This document shows, in pieces, positions 40,094 to 49,231 of a DNA stretch of 53,335 bases. Made by a program: the position numbers and the translations under genes. The notes under the pieces are model-generated. The model worked only from the letters and a program-made list of their open reading frames with translations, had not been told where the DNA came from and did no database searches. This DNA comes from Streptomyces sp. PH10-H1. GTDB taxonomy: Bacteria > Actinomycetota > Actinomycetes > Streptomycetales > Streptomycetaceae. The first letter of the stretch is position 1; each line of letters begins with the position of its first letter. Where the stretch lies: NCBI RefSeq assembly GCF_030063355.1, contig NZ_JASISZ010000008.1:1-53335 (forward strand), written 5' to 3'.

Positions 40094-41848
40094 TTACTTG
40101 GAGGAGCCCAGCAGCAGGTAGTCGTACATGCCCAGGTAGGCCTGGGTGACCGTGACGTTCGTCGCGGACGGCGGCCTGTAGAGCAGGTTCTTGCGGTACA
40201 GCAGCGGCACCACGGACGCGTTCTCCATGGTCAGCTTGTCGATGTCGCCCCACGCCTTGGTGCGGGCCGTGTTGTCGGTGGTGGCGATGGCGTCCGACAG
40301 GGCCTTGTTGATGGCCGGGTCGTTGAGCTCCATCAGGTTGTTGCCGCCCGAGGGCTTGATGGCGCTGCCGTCGATGATCTGGTCGAGGAAGCCGTAGCCG
40401 GTCGGCCAGTCGGCGCCCCAGGCCATCATCATCATGCCGAGGTCGTGGGAGTGGACGTAGTCCGGGACACCCGCGAAGTTGGAGAAGTACTTACCGGCCG
40501 GGAAGCTCTTGATGTTGGCCGTGATGCCGACCTGCTTCAGCGAGTTCTGGATCGCCGTGGCGGCCGCCATCTCGGAGGGCCGGTCGGAGCGGGCCGTGAG
40601 GTTGGTGGTGAAGCCGTTGGGCTGGCCGCAGGCGGTCAGCGCGGCCTTGGCCTTCGCCTGGTCGCCCTTGTTGCCAGGGGTCGGGTACAGGTCGAACTTG
40701 TTGTAGCCGTTGACCGACGGTGGCAGCAGCGTCGTGGCGACGTCGCCCTTCACGTTGCCGCCCGCCGCGGTCTGCACCGAGGTCTTGTCGATCGCCCATT
40801 GGACGGCCTTGCGGCAGTCGGGGTTGTCGAAAGGCTTCACATGGACGTTCAGCGCCAGATAGGACGTGGCTCCCGCGTAGGAGTTGTCCGTGCTCTTCTT
40901 GTTCTCCGACTTCAGCACCTGCGGCTGGCTCGCGGGCTGCACGCCCGCGCCGGCCGCGTCGACCGTGATGGTGCCGGCCAGCAGGTCCTTGTCGATCGTG
41001 ACGCCGTTCACCTTGAACTTCATCGTGATCTTGTCCGGGAGCGCGGGGCGCAGCGGGTCGTTCTCCTTGGTCCACTGCGTGTTGCGCACCAGGACGGCGC
41101 TCTTGCCGTCCTCATAGGACTCGAACTTGTACGGGCCGGTCGACATGATGTGCTTCACGTACTGGGCACCGGTGTCCTTCGCCGCCGGCACGGGAGCCGT
41201 CTGCGAGAACGTCGCCAGGTAGTCGAAGTCCGCGAAGGGCTTGCTCAGGTGGAAGACGATCGTCGAGTCGTCCGGGGTCTCGATGGACGCGATCCCGTTG
41301 GGGTTCTTGTCCTTGTACGGACCCTTGTACGCGTCGCCGCCCTCGAGGTAGGCCTTGAAGTACGTCGGGCCGTTGGACAGTGCCTCCGGCGCGAAGTTGC
41401 TGCGCTCGACCGCGTACTTGACGTCCTTGGAGGTGACCGCGGTGCCGTCCTCGTACTTCACGCCCTTGCGCAGCGTGTAGGTCCAGGTCTTGGCATCGGG
41501 GCTGGCCTTGCCGAGGTCGGTGGCCAGGTCCGGGACGATCTTCAGGCCCTCGGCGCCGGCGGCCGGCTTGAAGGTGACCAGCGTGCGGCCGTACAGCCGG
41601 GAGAAGTTCTGCACCCAGCCGTAGTAGGTATTGCCCGGGTCGAGCGAGTCGGGCACGTCGGAGTGCTCGTAGGAGACCGTTCCGCCGGCCTTGTCGGTCT
41701 TGTTGACGATCTGGGTGAGGGCCGCGTCGGTACCGGCACCCGACCCCTTGTCACTGCTGGTGGTCTTGCTGCTGCTGCTGCATGCGGACGCTCCCAAGGC
41801 CAGAGCCGTGGCAAGCGCCAGCACCGCTGTCGCTTTTCTGCTGTTCAT
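40094..41848 (-). CDS. Oligopeptide ABC transporter substrate-binding lipoprotein (OppA/DppA family)
   Basis: 584 aa. Signal peptide and lipobox (ATALALGASAC, Cys at about residue 23), then a Ser-rich linker and an SBP_bac_5 fold: NTYYGWVQNFSRLYGRTLVTF, TYTLRKGVKYEDGTAVTSKD, STGPYKFESYEDGKSAVLVRN and DNPDCRKAVQWAIDKTSV. Captures peptides outside the membrane. ATG 41848 starts directly at the signal peptide; GAGGGGG lies about 13 bases upstream, a rather long spacing. The peptide specificity cannot be read from sequence. Confidence 0.93.
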   Translation of the reverse strand: MNSRKATAVLALATALALGASACSSSSKTTSSDKGSGAGTDAALTQIVNKTDKAGGTVSYEHSDVPDSLDPGNTYYGWVQNFSRLYGRTLVTFKPAAGAEGLKIVPDLATDLGKASPDAKTWTYTLRKGVKYEDGTAVTSKDVKYAVERSNFAPEALSNGPTYFKAYLEGGDAYKGPYKDKNPNGIASIETPDDSTIVFHLSKPFADFDYLATFSQTAPVPAAKDTGAQYVKHIMSTGPYKFESYEDGKSAVLVRNTQWTKENDPLRPALPDKITMKFKVNGVTIDKDLLAGTITVDAAGAGVQPASQPQVLKSENKKSTDNSYAGATSYLALNVHVKPFDNPDCRKAVQWAIDKTSVQTAAGGNVKGDVATTLLPPSVNGYNKFDLYPTPGNKGDQAKAKAALTACGQPNGFTTNLTARSDRPSEMAAATAIQNSLKQVGITANIKSFPAGKYFSNFAGVPDYVHSHDLGMMMMAWGADWPTGYGFLDQIIDGSAIKPSGGNNLMELNDPAINKALSDAIATTDNTARTKAWGDIDKLTMENASVVPLLYRKNLLYRPPSATNVTVTQAYLGMYDYLLLGSSK

Positions 41849-41911
41849 GCCGAGGAAAGCCCCCTCATTCGGTGGAGATACACAGCCGCGCGCGGAACAT
41901 CGCGCCACGGG

Positions 41912-42910
41912 TCACTTGCTGCGGGGGTCGAGGGCGTCGCGCAGCCCGTCGCCCAGCAGGTTGAATGCCAGTACCGTGACGAAGATCGCCAGGCCGGGCA
42001 CGATCATGTATTGCGGATCCGCCTCATAGAGGTCGATCGCGCTGGTGAGCATGCCGCCCCAGGACGATTGCGGCGGTGCGATACCGACCCCGAGGAAGCT
42101 CAGTGCCGCCTCGAAAATGATGTTGGTCGGGATCAGCAGCGTCGAATACACGAGGATCGGCGCCACAAGGTTGGGCAGCAGCTCGCGAAAGAGAATGAAC
42201 GGACCGCGGGCGCCCAGGCTGCGGGCGGCTTCCACGAACTCGCGTTCTCGCAGGCTGAGGGTCTGCCCGCGCACAATTCGGCCCATGTAGGGCCAGTTGA
42301 AGAATCCGATGACGAAGATCAATACGCAGATACGCAGCGGCAGTCCGTCCAGTCCGAACGCGCCGTCCTGCAGTGATGCCGAAATGGAGATCGCGAAGAG
42401 CAGCAGCGGGAAGGCCAGGAAGGTGTCCATCAGCCGGCTGATGACGCTGTCCACCCAGCCGCCGTAGTAGCCCGCGATGACGCCGAGGACCGTGCCGATG
42501 ACGTTGGACAGGATCGTCGCGCCGGTCGCCACGAGAAGCGAGACCCACGAGCCCTCGATGACACGGGCCAGCAGGTCGCGTCCGAACTGCGGATCGACAC
42601 CCAGCGGGTGATCCCAACTCATGCCGCCCCAGGCGCCTTTGGGCGCGAGGAGTACCGGGTCGACGAGGTCCTGGTGGAACGCGTCGGGATCGAGTCCGAA
42701 GATCGACTCGATCGGCTTCGCCAGCACGGCCAGCAGCACCAGGAGGATCACGACGATGCCGCCGGCCACCGCCACCTTGTCGCGCCGGAAGCGCAGCCAG
42801 GCGATCTGGCCGAGGGATCGCCCCTCGATCTGACTCTTCTTGACCCCACTGAGAATGGCTTCGGGCTGTGCCTCGGCCTGTGAAGCAGTGGTCTCGATCG
42901 GTGCGGTCAT
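41912..42910 (-). CDS. Oligopeptide ABC transporter permease (OppC-like)
   Basis: 332 aa. A cytoplasmic N-terminal tail, then RSLGQIAWLRFRRDKVAVAGGIVVILLV (OppC_N), further helices, and the EAA loop FVEAARSLGARGPFILFRELLPN. The C-terminal ending LAFNLLGDGLRDALDPRSK is diagnostic of DppC/OppC. It is the first gene of the unit, so the order is C-A-B-D-F rather than the usual A-B-C-D-F. ATG 42910. Confidence 0.93.
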   Translation of the reverse strand: MTAPIETTASQAEAQPEAILSGVKKSQIEGRSLGQIAWLRFRRDKVAVAGGIVVILLVLLAVLAKPIESIFGLDPDAFHQDLVDPVLLAPKGAWGGMSWDHPLGVDPQFGRDLLARVIEGSWVSLLVATGATILSNVIGTVLGVIAGYYGGWVDSVISRLMDTFLAFPLLLFAISISASLQDGAFGLDGLPLRICVLIFVIGFFNWPYMGRIVRGQTLSLREREFVEAARSLGARGPFILFRELLPNLVAPILVYSTLLIPTNIIFEAALSFLGVGIAPPQSSWGGMLTSAIDLYEADPQYMIVPGLAIFVTVLAFNLLGDGLRDALDPRSK

Positions 42911-43219
42911 GGTGAAACTGACCCCTCTCGCCGGCGGATAACCGGCGCGCGCCCGCCGCTGTAGCGGCTTTACTCATCAGTCGTGCTGCTGGTGCTGCGT
43001 CTTGCTCAATTGCAGAGATAACAGGCGTTGCAGGCGGTGCTGTTGGTACAGGCGAAACAGGTGAGAGCCGGGGCCGTGAGCCCCTTGCGGCGAGAGTCTT
43101 CATCCAGTTCGCGATCACCCGCCAGCCCCCAAAGCGAATGGATGCGCAACTGTGATGTAGTGAATCATCGTCCGTTATAGGGGCCCACCGGGGATGTACC
43201 GCGGATGTAACGTCGGCAC
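42911..43219. promoter_or_regulatory. Divergent promoter region between oppC and the DUF885 gene
   Basis: No gene of any size is supported. The region is less GC-rich than its surroundings, with GTGATGTAGTGAATC and TTGCTCAATTGCA, so it probably carries both promoters. I cannot assign -10/-35 boxes with confidence; a TTATAG at 43176-43181 could be the plus-strand -10. Confidence 0.45.
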
Positions 43220-44749
43220 ATGAATGATCGGCTGCACGCGGTGTGCGACCTGATGATGCCCACAGTCCGGGAGATGGCCGGTCTGCACGAGTACGACGGA
43301 CGGGTGCAGGATCTGTCACCCGACGGCGTCCGGCGCGGACTGTCCGCTCTCGCGCACGCCCGGCGCGCCCGCCCCGCGCCGCACGGCGGGCGCGAGCGTC
43401 ATGACGACGCGCACCTGTCCGTCTTCGAGGAGTCCTTACGGGTCCAGTACGGCGAACTGGAGCTCCACCGCCGCGACCCGTACCCCCATCTGTCGAATCT
43501 CGAGCTCACCTCCTACGACCGGGAGTACGCCCCTCAGCAGGAGCGCTCCGCCGCCCGGCTGAAGCACCTCGCGCAGTGGCCGGAGGCGGTGGACGCGGCC
43601 ATCACCTCACTCGACCGGGTGAGCGCGCCGGTGGCCGGGGCGCTGCTCGGCGCCGTACGCGGGCTGGCCGCCGATCTCCACCCCGGCCAGGGTCCCGAGG
43701 CCTCCGCGGCGCTCATCGCGCACGAGCGGCTGGTGGCTCATGTGGCCCGCGCCGCGAAGACCGGCGATCCCGACCCGCGGCTCGGCGGCGACGCGCTGGC
43801 GGCCCTCATGGGCGGCCAGGAGGGCCTGCCCGTCGACCTGCCGGCACTGGCGGACGAGGCGGCCCGCGAACGGGACCGGCTGACCGAGCTGCTGGCCGAA
43901 TCCTGCCGTGCCCTCGACCCCCGGCGCGAGGTCGGTGAACTGATCCCGGAACTCCTCGCCGACCACCCCGGCGCCGACGGCGTCATCCCGGAGGCCGCCC
44001 GGCTGACCGAGGAGGTCATCGAGTTCACCCGCGCCAAACGGCTCGTGCCGTACCTGGACGGGGACTGCCTCGTCGGGCCCGCCCCGCCGTCGCGCCGCTG
44101 GTCGATGGCGATGATGACCTGGGCCGCCCCCGGGGAACCGGACGCCGCCTCCTGGTACCACGTCACTCCGCCGGAGCCGGAGTGGCCGGAAACCGAACGT
44201 GAGGAGTGGCTGACCGTTTTCAGCCGCACCAGCCTGCCCTCGATCACCGTCCACGAGGTCGCCCCCGGCCACTTCGCGCACGGGCGCGCACTGCGCCGCG
44301 CGCCCACTCCGGTACGGCGGGTGCTGCACTCCCTCTCCTTCTGCGAGGGGTGGGCCCACTATGTCGAGGAGGTCTGTCTCGAGGAGGGTTTCCGCGCCCG
44401 CGATCCGCGCTTCGCCATCGGCGTCGCCCTCGAAGCGCTGGTCCGCGTCACCCGGCTGTCCTGCGCCATCGGCCTCCACACCGGCGCGATGACGCTCGAC
44501 GAGGCCACCCGGCTCTTCATGCGCGACGCCCATCTCGCCCGTGCGGGCGCCGTCTCAGAAGCGCGCCGCGGCACCTTCGACGCCGCCTACGGCCGTTACA
44601 CCTGGGGCAAGCTGGAGATCATGCGGCTGCGCGAGCGAGCACGCCGCGACTGGGGATCCGGCTTCTCACTGGAGCGCTTCCACGGCGCGCTGCTCGGCCT
44701 GGGCAGCCCGCCGCTCGGCCTCATCGGCGCGGCACTCACGGGCGCGTAG
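43220..44749 (+). CDS. DUF885 family zinc-peptidase-like protein (TTA-containing)
   Basis: 509 aa. Seen: the DUF885 hallmark HEVAPGH at 345-351 (HExxPGH zinc-binding type) and CEGWAHYVEEVCLEEG around residue 376, with a mostly helical fold; the region before it (PPEPEWPETEREEWL) also fits. The family resembles M32-like/gluzincin peptidases, but few members are characterised. No signal peptide, so cytosolic. Codon 73 is TTA (43436-43438), the rare Streptomyces codon read only by bldA tRNA. ATG 43220 begins MNDRLHAVCD; no strong ribosome-binding site (GTCGGCAC). Transcribed divergently from oppC. Confidence 0.82.
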   Translation: MNDRLHAVCDLMMPTVREMAGLHEYDGRVQDLSPDGVRRGLSALAHARRARPAPHGGRERHDDAHLSVFEESLRVQYGELELHRRDPYPHLSNLELTSYDREYAPQQERSAARLKHLAQWPEAVDAAITSLDRVSAPVAGALLGAVRGLAADLHPGQGPEASAALIAHERLVAHVARAAKTGDPDPRLGGDALAALMGGQEGLPVDLPALADEAARERDRLTELLAESCRALDPRREVGELIPELLADHPGADGVIPEAARLTEEVIEFTRAKRLVPYLDGDCLVGPAPPSRRWSMAMMTWAAPGEPDAASWYHVTPPEPEWPETEREEWLTVFSRTSLPSITVHEVAPGHFAHGRALRRAPTPVRRVLHSLSFCEGWAHYVEEVCLEEGFRARDPRFAIGVALEALVRVTRLSCAIGLHTGAMTLDEATRLFMRDAHLARAGAVSEARRGTFDAAYGRYTWGKLEIMRLRERARRDWGSGFSLERFHGALLGLGSPPLGLIGAALTGA

Positions 44750-44785
44750 TCCTCAGCTCCCCCAGATACCGCCGGGGTCGCGGCA

Positions 44786-45598
44786 CTAACGCGGGGCCTG
44801 ACCCTGGGGCCAGCCCTGCTGGGGCCAGCCCCAGGCGGCTGCCGGGGCGGGGCCCGCGACGGCGTGGGCCTCGCGGTCGAAGAAGGGCTGGCCGTTCATC
44901 CGCATCCACATCGCGACGGGGTCGTACTCGTCCGCCATCGCGACCGTGGAGACCGGCAGCCCGTCCGGCACGCCGCTGATGGACTGCTGCATCATCAGCC
45001 GTACCGCCTCCACCGCCTGCGGCGAGGAGTCGTACATGTCCAGGCCGATGGCGAGATACGGCTCGCCCAGGGCGGGCTGCACCCAGGCGCGGCGCAGCGA
45101 CCGTACGGCCGGAGTCCGGTGGGCGTGCTGCGACAGCAGGGCGTAGAACTGCGGAATCTGCAGGGCGGGCTCGCCGATCTGCAGCGGGCCGGCCGGCAGC
45201 CGGTCCAGTCCGGTGGCGATACGGCGCAGATCCAGCCAGGGGATGCCGACCCCGCCGCCGGGAGCGTGCGGATTCAGCCACAGTCCCCAGCGCTCGGGGA
45301 AGAGGGCGGTCGCGATGTCACGTCCCGGCACGACCTCATGGGTGCGGTTCCAGCCGCTCGCGGAGAGCTCCTGCGCGGAGGTGACGCCCGGCGCGTACCC
45401 GTAGCCGTCGATCTCCATGTTCCCGTACTGGGCGTCGGGAGAGCCCGCCGCGCCCTGCCACAGCAGCATCCAGACCTGGCCGCCGGCCAGTGATGCGAGC
45501 AGGTTCTCGTAGGCGTCGAATCGTCCGGGCGCCACCTGCCGAAGCATCTGCTCGACGTGGCCGGCTGCCGCCGCACCGCCTTGCGCGCCCGCGATCAC
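44786..45598 (-). CDS. SseB-family protein (enhanced serine sensitivity), second copy
   Basis: 270 aa. Seen: HVEQMLRQVAPGRFDAYENLLASLAGGQVWMLLW, then FPERWGLWLNPHAPGGGVGIPW, and a C-terminal SseB-type segment (LGEPYLAIGLDMYDS, VEAVRLMMQQS). A Pro/Gln-rich end (AWGWPQQGWPQGQAPR) follows. GTG 45598 is used, with GAGAAGGGG about 12 bases upstream; a shorter Met start (MLRQVAPG) is possible. Converges on the DUF885 gene with 36 bp between stops. The family is named for serine sensitivity in E. coli; its biochemical role is unknown. Confidence 0.72.
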   Translation of the reverse strand: MIAGAQGGAAAAGHVEQMLRQVAPGRFDAYENLLASLAGGQVWMLLWQGAAGSPDAQYGNMEIDGYGYAPGVTSAQELSASGWNRTHEVVPGRDIATALFPERWGLWLNPHAPGGGVGIPWLDLRRIATGLDRLPAGPLQIGEPALQIPQFYALLSQHAHRTPAVRSLRRAWVQPALGEPYLAIGLDMYDSSPQAVEAVRLMMQQSISGVPDGLPVSTVAMADEYDPVAMWMRMNGQPFFDREAHAVAGPAPAAAWGWPQQGWPQGQAPR

Positions 45599-45705
45599 GT
45601 GGGTCCGCCCCTTCTCTCCGTCACCGGTGTCACCGGGTCCGGCGCACTCCCGTGCACCGCCCGCCATCAAACCAGGTTGTGCTCCCCCGCAGACAGCGCA
45701 TGGCC

Positions 45706-46458
45706 TCAGTCCCGTCCGAAGAAGGGGCGCACCCGCTCCAGCATCCAGTCGCCGACGGGGTCCTGGGCGATGTCCAGCAATACCAGCTGCACCGGGAAGG
45801 ACAGTGGTACGGCGCCGAGCGCCCGGCCGAGGGCGTCCATCGCAGCCGCCCGGTCCTCCTCCTGCCAGCGGTCGAGTTCGACGCCGACGAACAGCTGCGG
45901 AGGCGCCCCCTCGACGCTGGCCACCGCGCGGCGCGCGGACAGCACCACCGGGGTGACCGCGAACTCGCCCGCGGCGGCGGCGAGGAAGTCCACCGGCTCG
46001 TCGTCGGGGTCCGGCTCCCACAGCCGGACCCGGCCGCCGGTCGCCGCCCGCGGGTCGCGGTCGGACCGGCACAAGTCCTGGACGGCGGGCGGCGGCAGCG
46101 GTATCCCGGCGGTTCCGCCCGGATTGACGGCGATGCCGACCTGCGGCGGCAGCCCCCGGGCGAACTCCCGGGCCGGCGCGACGGTGCAGGACATCCCCTG
46201 AGCGGCCCACAGGAACTGCTGCTCGGAGCTGAACACCGGGATGTACAAGGTGCCCTCGATCTCGAAGGCCGGCAGATCCAGGTCGGAGCTGTCGGGACCG
46301 CCGCCGTTCGGCAGCGGCACCCACAGCTGGGAGCGGCCGAGCACTTCGAGGAGCCGGGCGTTCGCGCCCGGGTTGCCGACGCTCGCCGCGAGTACCGACT
46401 CGAGTTCGTTCACCGGCCATGTGTCAGCTGTGTGCTGCGCCGGAAGCTCCGTATTCAC
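45706..46458 (-). CDS. SseB-family protein (enhanced serine sensitivity), first copy
   Basis: 250 aa. Seen: SseB N-terminal domain with SQLWVPLP, FEIEGTLYIPVFSSEQQFLWA and FARGLPPQVGIAVNPGGTAGIPL, then a C-terminal SseB domain with PQLFVGVELDRWQEEDRAAAM. GTG 46458 lies within the 3' end of the upstream kinase-like gene (35-bp overlap), with a GAGG ten bases before it. Both SseB copies lie in a row on the minus strand, 107 bp apart. Confidence 0.8.
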   Translation of the reverse strand: MNTELPAQHTADTWPVNELESVLAASVGNPGANARLLEVLGRSQLWVPLPNGGGPDSSDLDLPAFEIEGTLYIPVFSSEQQFLWAAQGMSCTVAPAREFARGLPPQVGIAVNPGGTAGIPLPPPAVQDLCRSDRDPRAATGGRVRLWEPDPDDEPVDFLAAAAGEFAVTPVVLSARRAVASVEGAPPQLFVGVELDRWQEEDRAAAMDALGRALGAVPLSFPVQLVLLDIAQDPVGDWMLERVRPFFGRD

Positions 46459-47176
46459 TGCGCTGTGCCTCGCGGTGTAGTGCCTGGTGGGTCTGGTTCG
46501 TGCGTCCCGCGGCTGCCGTTTCCGGCGCCTGCCGCTCTGCCGGAACCCTAGCGGCTACCGGGTTCGCGGCTGCCCGATCCGCCGGAACGGCCACTCCGGG
46601 CGTCCGTCGCCCACCGAAAACTATCCGGCCCACCGCACCCGCCGCGGAGCGGTCCAGGAGCAGCGCGGAGGCGCACCCCGGGGGCCGCCCGCCGGGCCGG
46701 GCCAGCGCCACCAGCCGCCGGGCGGCCCTGCGGTGCCGGGCCATGGCGTACGCGGACACCCCCCGTCCGCGCGCGAGCCGGCCCGCGCGGGCCGCGTCCT
46801 CCGGTACGTCCAGTACCAGCAGATGCAGGCCCCGGCCGCGGCGGCGGGCGTCCCTGGCGAGCCAGTGCCGTACCCAGGCGAGGGTTCCGCAGTCGTGGAC
46901 GACGAGGCTGCGGCCGCTGCGCAGCGCCCGTCGCAGCCGCGCGTAGTGGTCGATCCTGACCAGCGGGCGGTAGGCCGCGTACGGCAGCAGGGCCGGCATC
47001 AGCGCCTCCCAGTGCCGCCGCACGTCCTGCGAGTCGATCCTGCGGACCTCGCCGTCGCGGTCGTCGACCGCACGGCTCATCAGCGTGCTCTTGCCGCTGC
47101 CCGGCAATCCCGAGACGACCAGCACATCCCCCATGGGGTAGCGCAGCATCGTCCCGGCCCGCTCCTGCCCCTGCAC
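46424..47176 (-). CDS. P-loop kinase-like ATP-binding protein
   Basis: 250 aa. Seen: Walker A VVSGLPGSGKSTLMSRAVD at about residues 20-38, DSQDVRRHWE, an Arg-rich middle (RIDHYARLRRALRSGRSLVV, HDCGTLAWVRHWLARDARRRG), Walker B-like LHLLVLDVPED, and an Arg/Ala-rich C terminus. The layout is that of the AAA_33/zeta-toxin-like small-molecule kinases; the substrate is unknown. GTG 47176 has GGGAGGCGGG upstream. Divergent from the glycine riboswitch/gcvT unit and overlapping sseB by 35 bp. Confidence 0.75.
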   Translation of the reverse strand: MQGQERAGTMLRYPMGDVLVVSGLPGSGKSTLMSRAVDDRDGEVRRIDSQDVRRHWEALMPALLPYAAYRPLVRIDHYARLRRALRSGRSLVVHDCGTLAWVRHWLARDARRRGRGLHLLVLDVPEDAARAGRLARGRGVSAYAMARHRRAARRLVALARPGGRPPGCASALLLDRSAAGAVGRIVFGGRRTPGVAVPADRAAANPVAARVPAERQAPETAAAGRTNQTHQALHREAQRSEYGASGAAHS

Positions 47177-47315
47177 AGATCCCGCCTCCCCCGGACAGAA
47201 CCGCCGCCCTCAGTAAAGAAGAGGGTAACGGCACGTAAAGGGATTCCCCAGAGGACCACCGGCATCCCGCGCATGCAATGATGAGCGCCACAACTTGCAT
47301 ACTGGCCGTTCGAGG

Positions 47316-47511
47316 CCGCGCGGGAGAGTCCCTGCCATCATGAGCAGGGCGCCGAAGGAGCAAGCCCTCCCTTGAATCTCTCAGGCACAGTCACCGCGCG
47401 GGCGAGGCACATCTGAAAAGCGGACAGGCCCGTTCACGGCCTGTCCCACCCAAGGTGCAAACCGGGGCCCCGCCGGGCCGCGGTGAACCTCTCAGGTTCC
47501 GATGACAGATG
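47316..47511 (+). ncRNA. Tandem glycine riboswitch (two aptamers)
   Basis: Aptamer 1: P1 arms 47316-47322/47395-47401 enclose GGCGCCGAAGGAGCAA and AATCTCTCAGGCA. Aptamer 2: P1 arms CATCTG (47410-47415) / CAGATG (47506-47511) enclose CTGAAAAGCGG, CCCAAGGTGCAAACC and GAACCTCTCAGGTTCC. These are the conserved cores of the gcvT-type glycine riboswitch. An 8-nt linker joins the two. It lies upstream of gcvT, as in Bacillus, and should switch glycine cleavage on when glycine is abundant. Confidence 0.95.
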
Positions 47512-47566
47512 GGGAGGCCCCTTTCTTTGGGGTTTCTATGGGGTTTCTTTGGGTTCCCCATCTTTT
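47508..47566 (+). terminator. Expression-platform terminator of the glycine riboswitch
   Basis: GATGGGGA (47508-47515) pairs with TCCCCATC (47555-47562), followed by TTTT (47563-47566). The left arm shares 47508-47511 with the 3' strand of aptamer-2 P1, so glycine-stabilised P1 and the full terminator stem are mutually exclusive. The 39-nt loop holds two 11-nt tandem copies of GGGGTTTCT(A/T)T and a CCCC/GGGG mini-hairpin. Confidence 0.85.
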
Positions 47567-47607
47567 GTCATGAGAGTCTCGCCACGCCTGCACCGGGAGC
47601 CCGACTG

Positions 47608-48738
47608 ATGAGCCAGCCGCCCACCGACGCCCCGCGCCGTACCGCGCTCGACGCCCTGCACCGCGGGCTCGGCGCGACGATGACCGACTTCGCCGGCTGG
47701 GACATGCCGCTGCGCTACGCCAGCGAACGCGAAGAACACACCGCCGTCCGCACCCGCGCCGGCCTGTTCGACCTCTCGCACATGGGCGAGATCACCGTCA
47801 CCGGCCCCCAGGCGGGCGAGGCGCTGGACTTCGCGCTCGTCGGGCACATCTCGGCCCTCGCGGTCGGCCGGGCGCGCTACACGATGATCTGCGCCGAGGA
47901 CGGCGGGATCGTGGACGACCTGATCGTCTACCGCCTCGGGGAGTCCGAGTACATGGTCGTCGCGAACGCGGGCAACGCCCAGGTCGTCCTGGACGCCGTG
48001 ACGGCCCGTGCCGGGGACTTCGCCGCCACGGTCCGCGACGACCGCGACGCGTACGCGCTGATCGCCGTCCAGGGCCCCGAGTCGCCCGGCATCATGAAGG
48101 CCCTCACCGACGCGGACCTGGACGGGCTCAAGTACTACGCGGGCCTGCCCGGCACCGTCGCGGGCGTTCCGGCGCTGATCGCCCGTACCGGCTACACCGG
48201 TGAGGACGGCTTCGAACTCTTCGTGGCCCCCGAGCACGCCGAGTCGCTGTGGAAGGCGATCACCGAGGCCGGCGCGGGCGCCGGCCTCATCCCGTGCGGC
48301 CTGTCCTGCCGCGACACGCTGCGCCTGGAGGCCGGCATGCCGCTGTACGGGCATGAGCTGACCACCGCCACCACCCCGTTCGACGCCGGCCTGGGACGCG
48401 TCGTGAAGTTCGACAAGCCGGGCGACTTCGTGGGGCGTACGGCGCTCACTGCCGCCGCCGCGCGGGCCGAGACCGCGCCGCCGCGCAAGCTGGTCGGCCT
48501 GGTCGCCGACGGCCGCCGGGTGCCGCGCGCCGGGTACCCGGTCACCGCCGCCGACGGCTCCGTGATCGGCGAGGTCACCTCCGGCGCGCCCTCCCCGACA
48601 CTCGGACAGCCGATCGCCATCGCATACGTCGACGCCGCGCACGCCGCGCCCGGCACCGAGGGCGTGGCCGTCGACATCCGCGGCGCTCAAGAGCCGCACA
48701 AGGTGGTTGCGCTGCCCTTCTACAAGCGCCAGCGCTGA
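47608..48738 (+). CDS. gcvT: Glycine cleavage system T protein (aminomethyltransferase)
   Basis: 376 aa. Transfers the methylene group of the aminomethyl-lipoyl H protein to tetrahydrofolate and releases ammonia. Seen: [68 protein letters not shown] and the C-terminal barrel [25 protein letters not shown] 47608 has GGGAG nine bases upstream; the frame is open through the riboswitch but not coding there. First gene of gcvT-gcvH-glyA; gcvP and lpd are not in the window. Confidence 0.96.
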   Translation: MSQPPTDAPRRTALDALHRGLGATMTDFAGWDMPLRYASEREEHTAVRTRAGLFDLSHMGEITVTGPQAGEALDFALVGHISALAVGRARYTMICAEDGGIVDDLIVYRLGESEYMVVANAGNAQVVLDAVTARAGDFAATVRDDRDAYALIAVQGPESPGIMKALTDADLDGLKYYAGLPGTVAGVPALIARTGYTGEDGFELFVAPEHAESLWKAITEAGAGAGLIPCGLSCRDTLRLEAGMPLYGHELTTATTPFDAGLGRVVKFDKPGDFVGRTALTAAAARAETAPPRKLVGLVADGRRVPRAGYPVTAADGSVIGEVTSGAPSPTLGQPIAIAYVDAAHAAPGTEGVAVDIRGAQEPHKVVALPFYKRQR

Positions 48739-48791
48739 CCGACCCGCCGACCCCTGCGCGAGCACACCTTCACATCCGGGAGAATTCCGTT

Positions 48792-49169
48792 ATGAGCAAC
48801 CCCCAGCAGCTGCGCTACAGCAAGGAGCACGAGTGGCTCTCCGTCCCTGAGGCCGGAGTGTTCACCGTGGGCATCACCTCATTCGCCGCCGACGCGCTCG
48901 GCGACGTCGTCTTCGTCCAGCTCCCGGAGGTCGGCGACGCCGTCACCGCGGGCGAGACGTGTGGCGAACTGGAGTCGACCAAGTCGGTCAGCGACCTGTA
49001 CTCCCCGGCCACCGGCGAGGTCACCGAAGTCAACCAGGACGTCGTCGATGATCCCTCGCTCGTCAACTCCGCCCCCTTCGAAGGCGGTTGGCTGTTCAAG
49101 GTGAAGACGACGGACGAGCCCGCGGACCTGCTGTCCGCCGACGAGTACACCGCCTTCGCCGGCAGCTGA
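48792..49169 (+). CDS. gcvH: Glycine cleavage system H protein
   Basis: 125 aa. The lipoyl carrier shuttling the aminomethyl intermediate between P, T and L proteins. Seen: [34 protein letters not shown], and the lipoylation Lys in [20 protein letters not shown]; ending [22 protein letters not shown]. The ATG at 48792 is preceded by GGGAGAA. It lies 53 bp after gcvT and is co-transcribed with it. Confidence 0.97.
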   Translation: MSNPQQLRYSKEHEWLSVPEAGVFTVGITSFAADALGDVVFVQLPEVGDAVTAGETCGELESTKSVSDLYSPATGEVTEVNQDVVDDPSLVNSAPFEGGWLFKVKTTDEPADLLSADEYTAFAGS

Positions 49170-49231
49170 TCCCTCCCGGACCTCGATCCCGACCTCGATC
49201 CTGTGGTCCTGTCCTCGACCAGGAAGATCCC

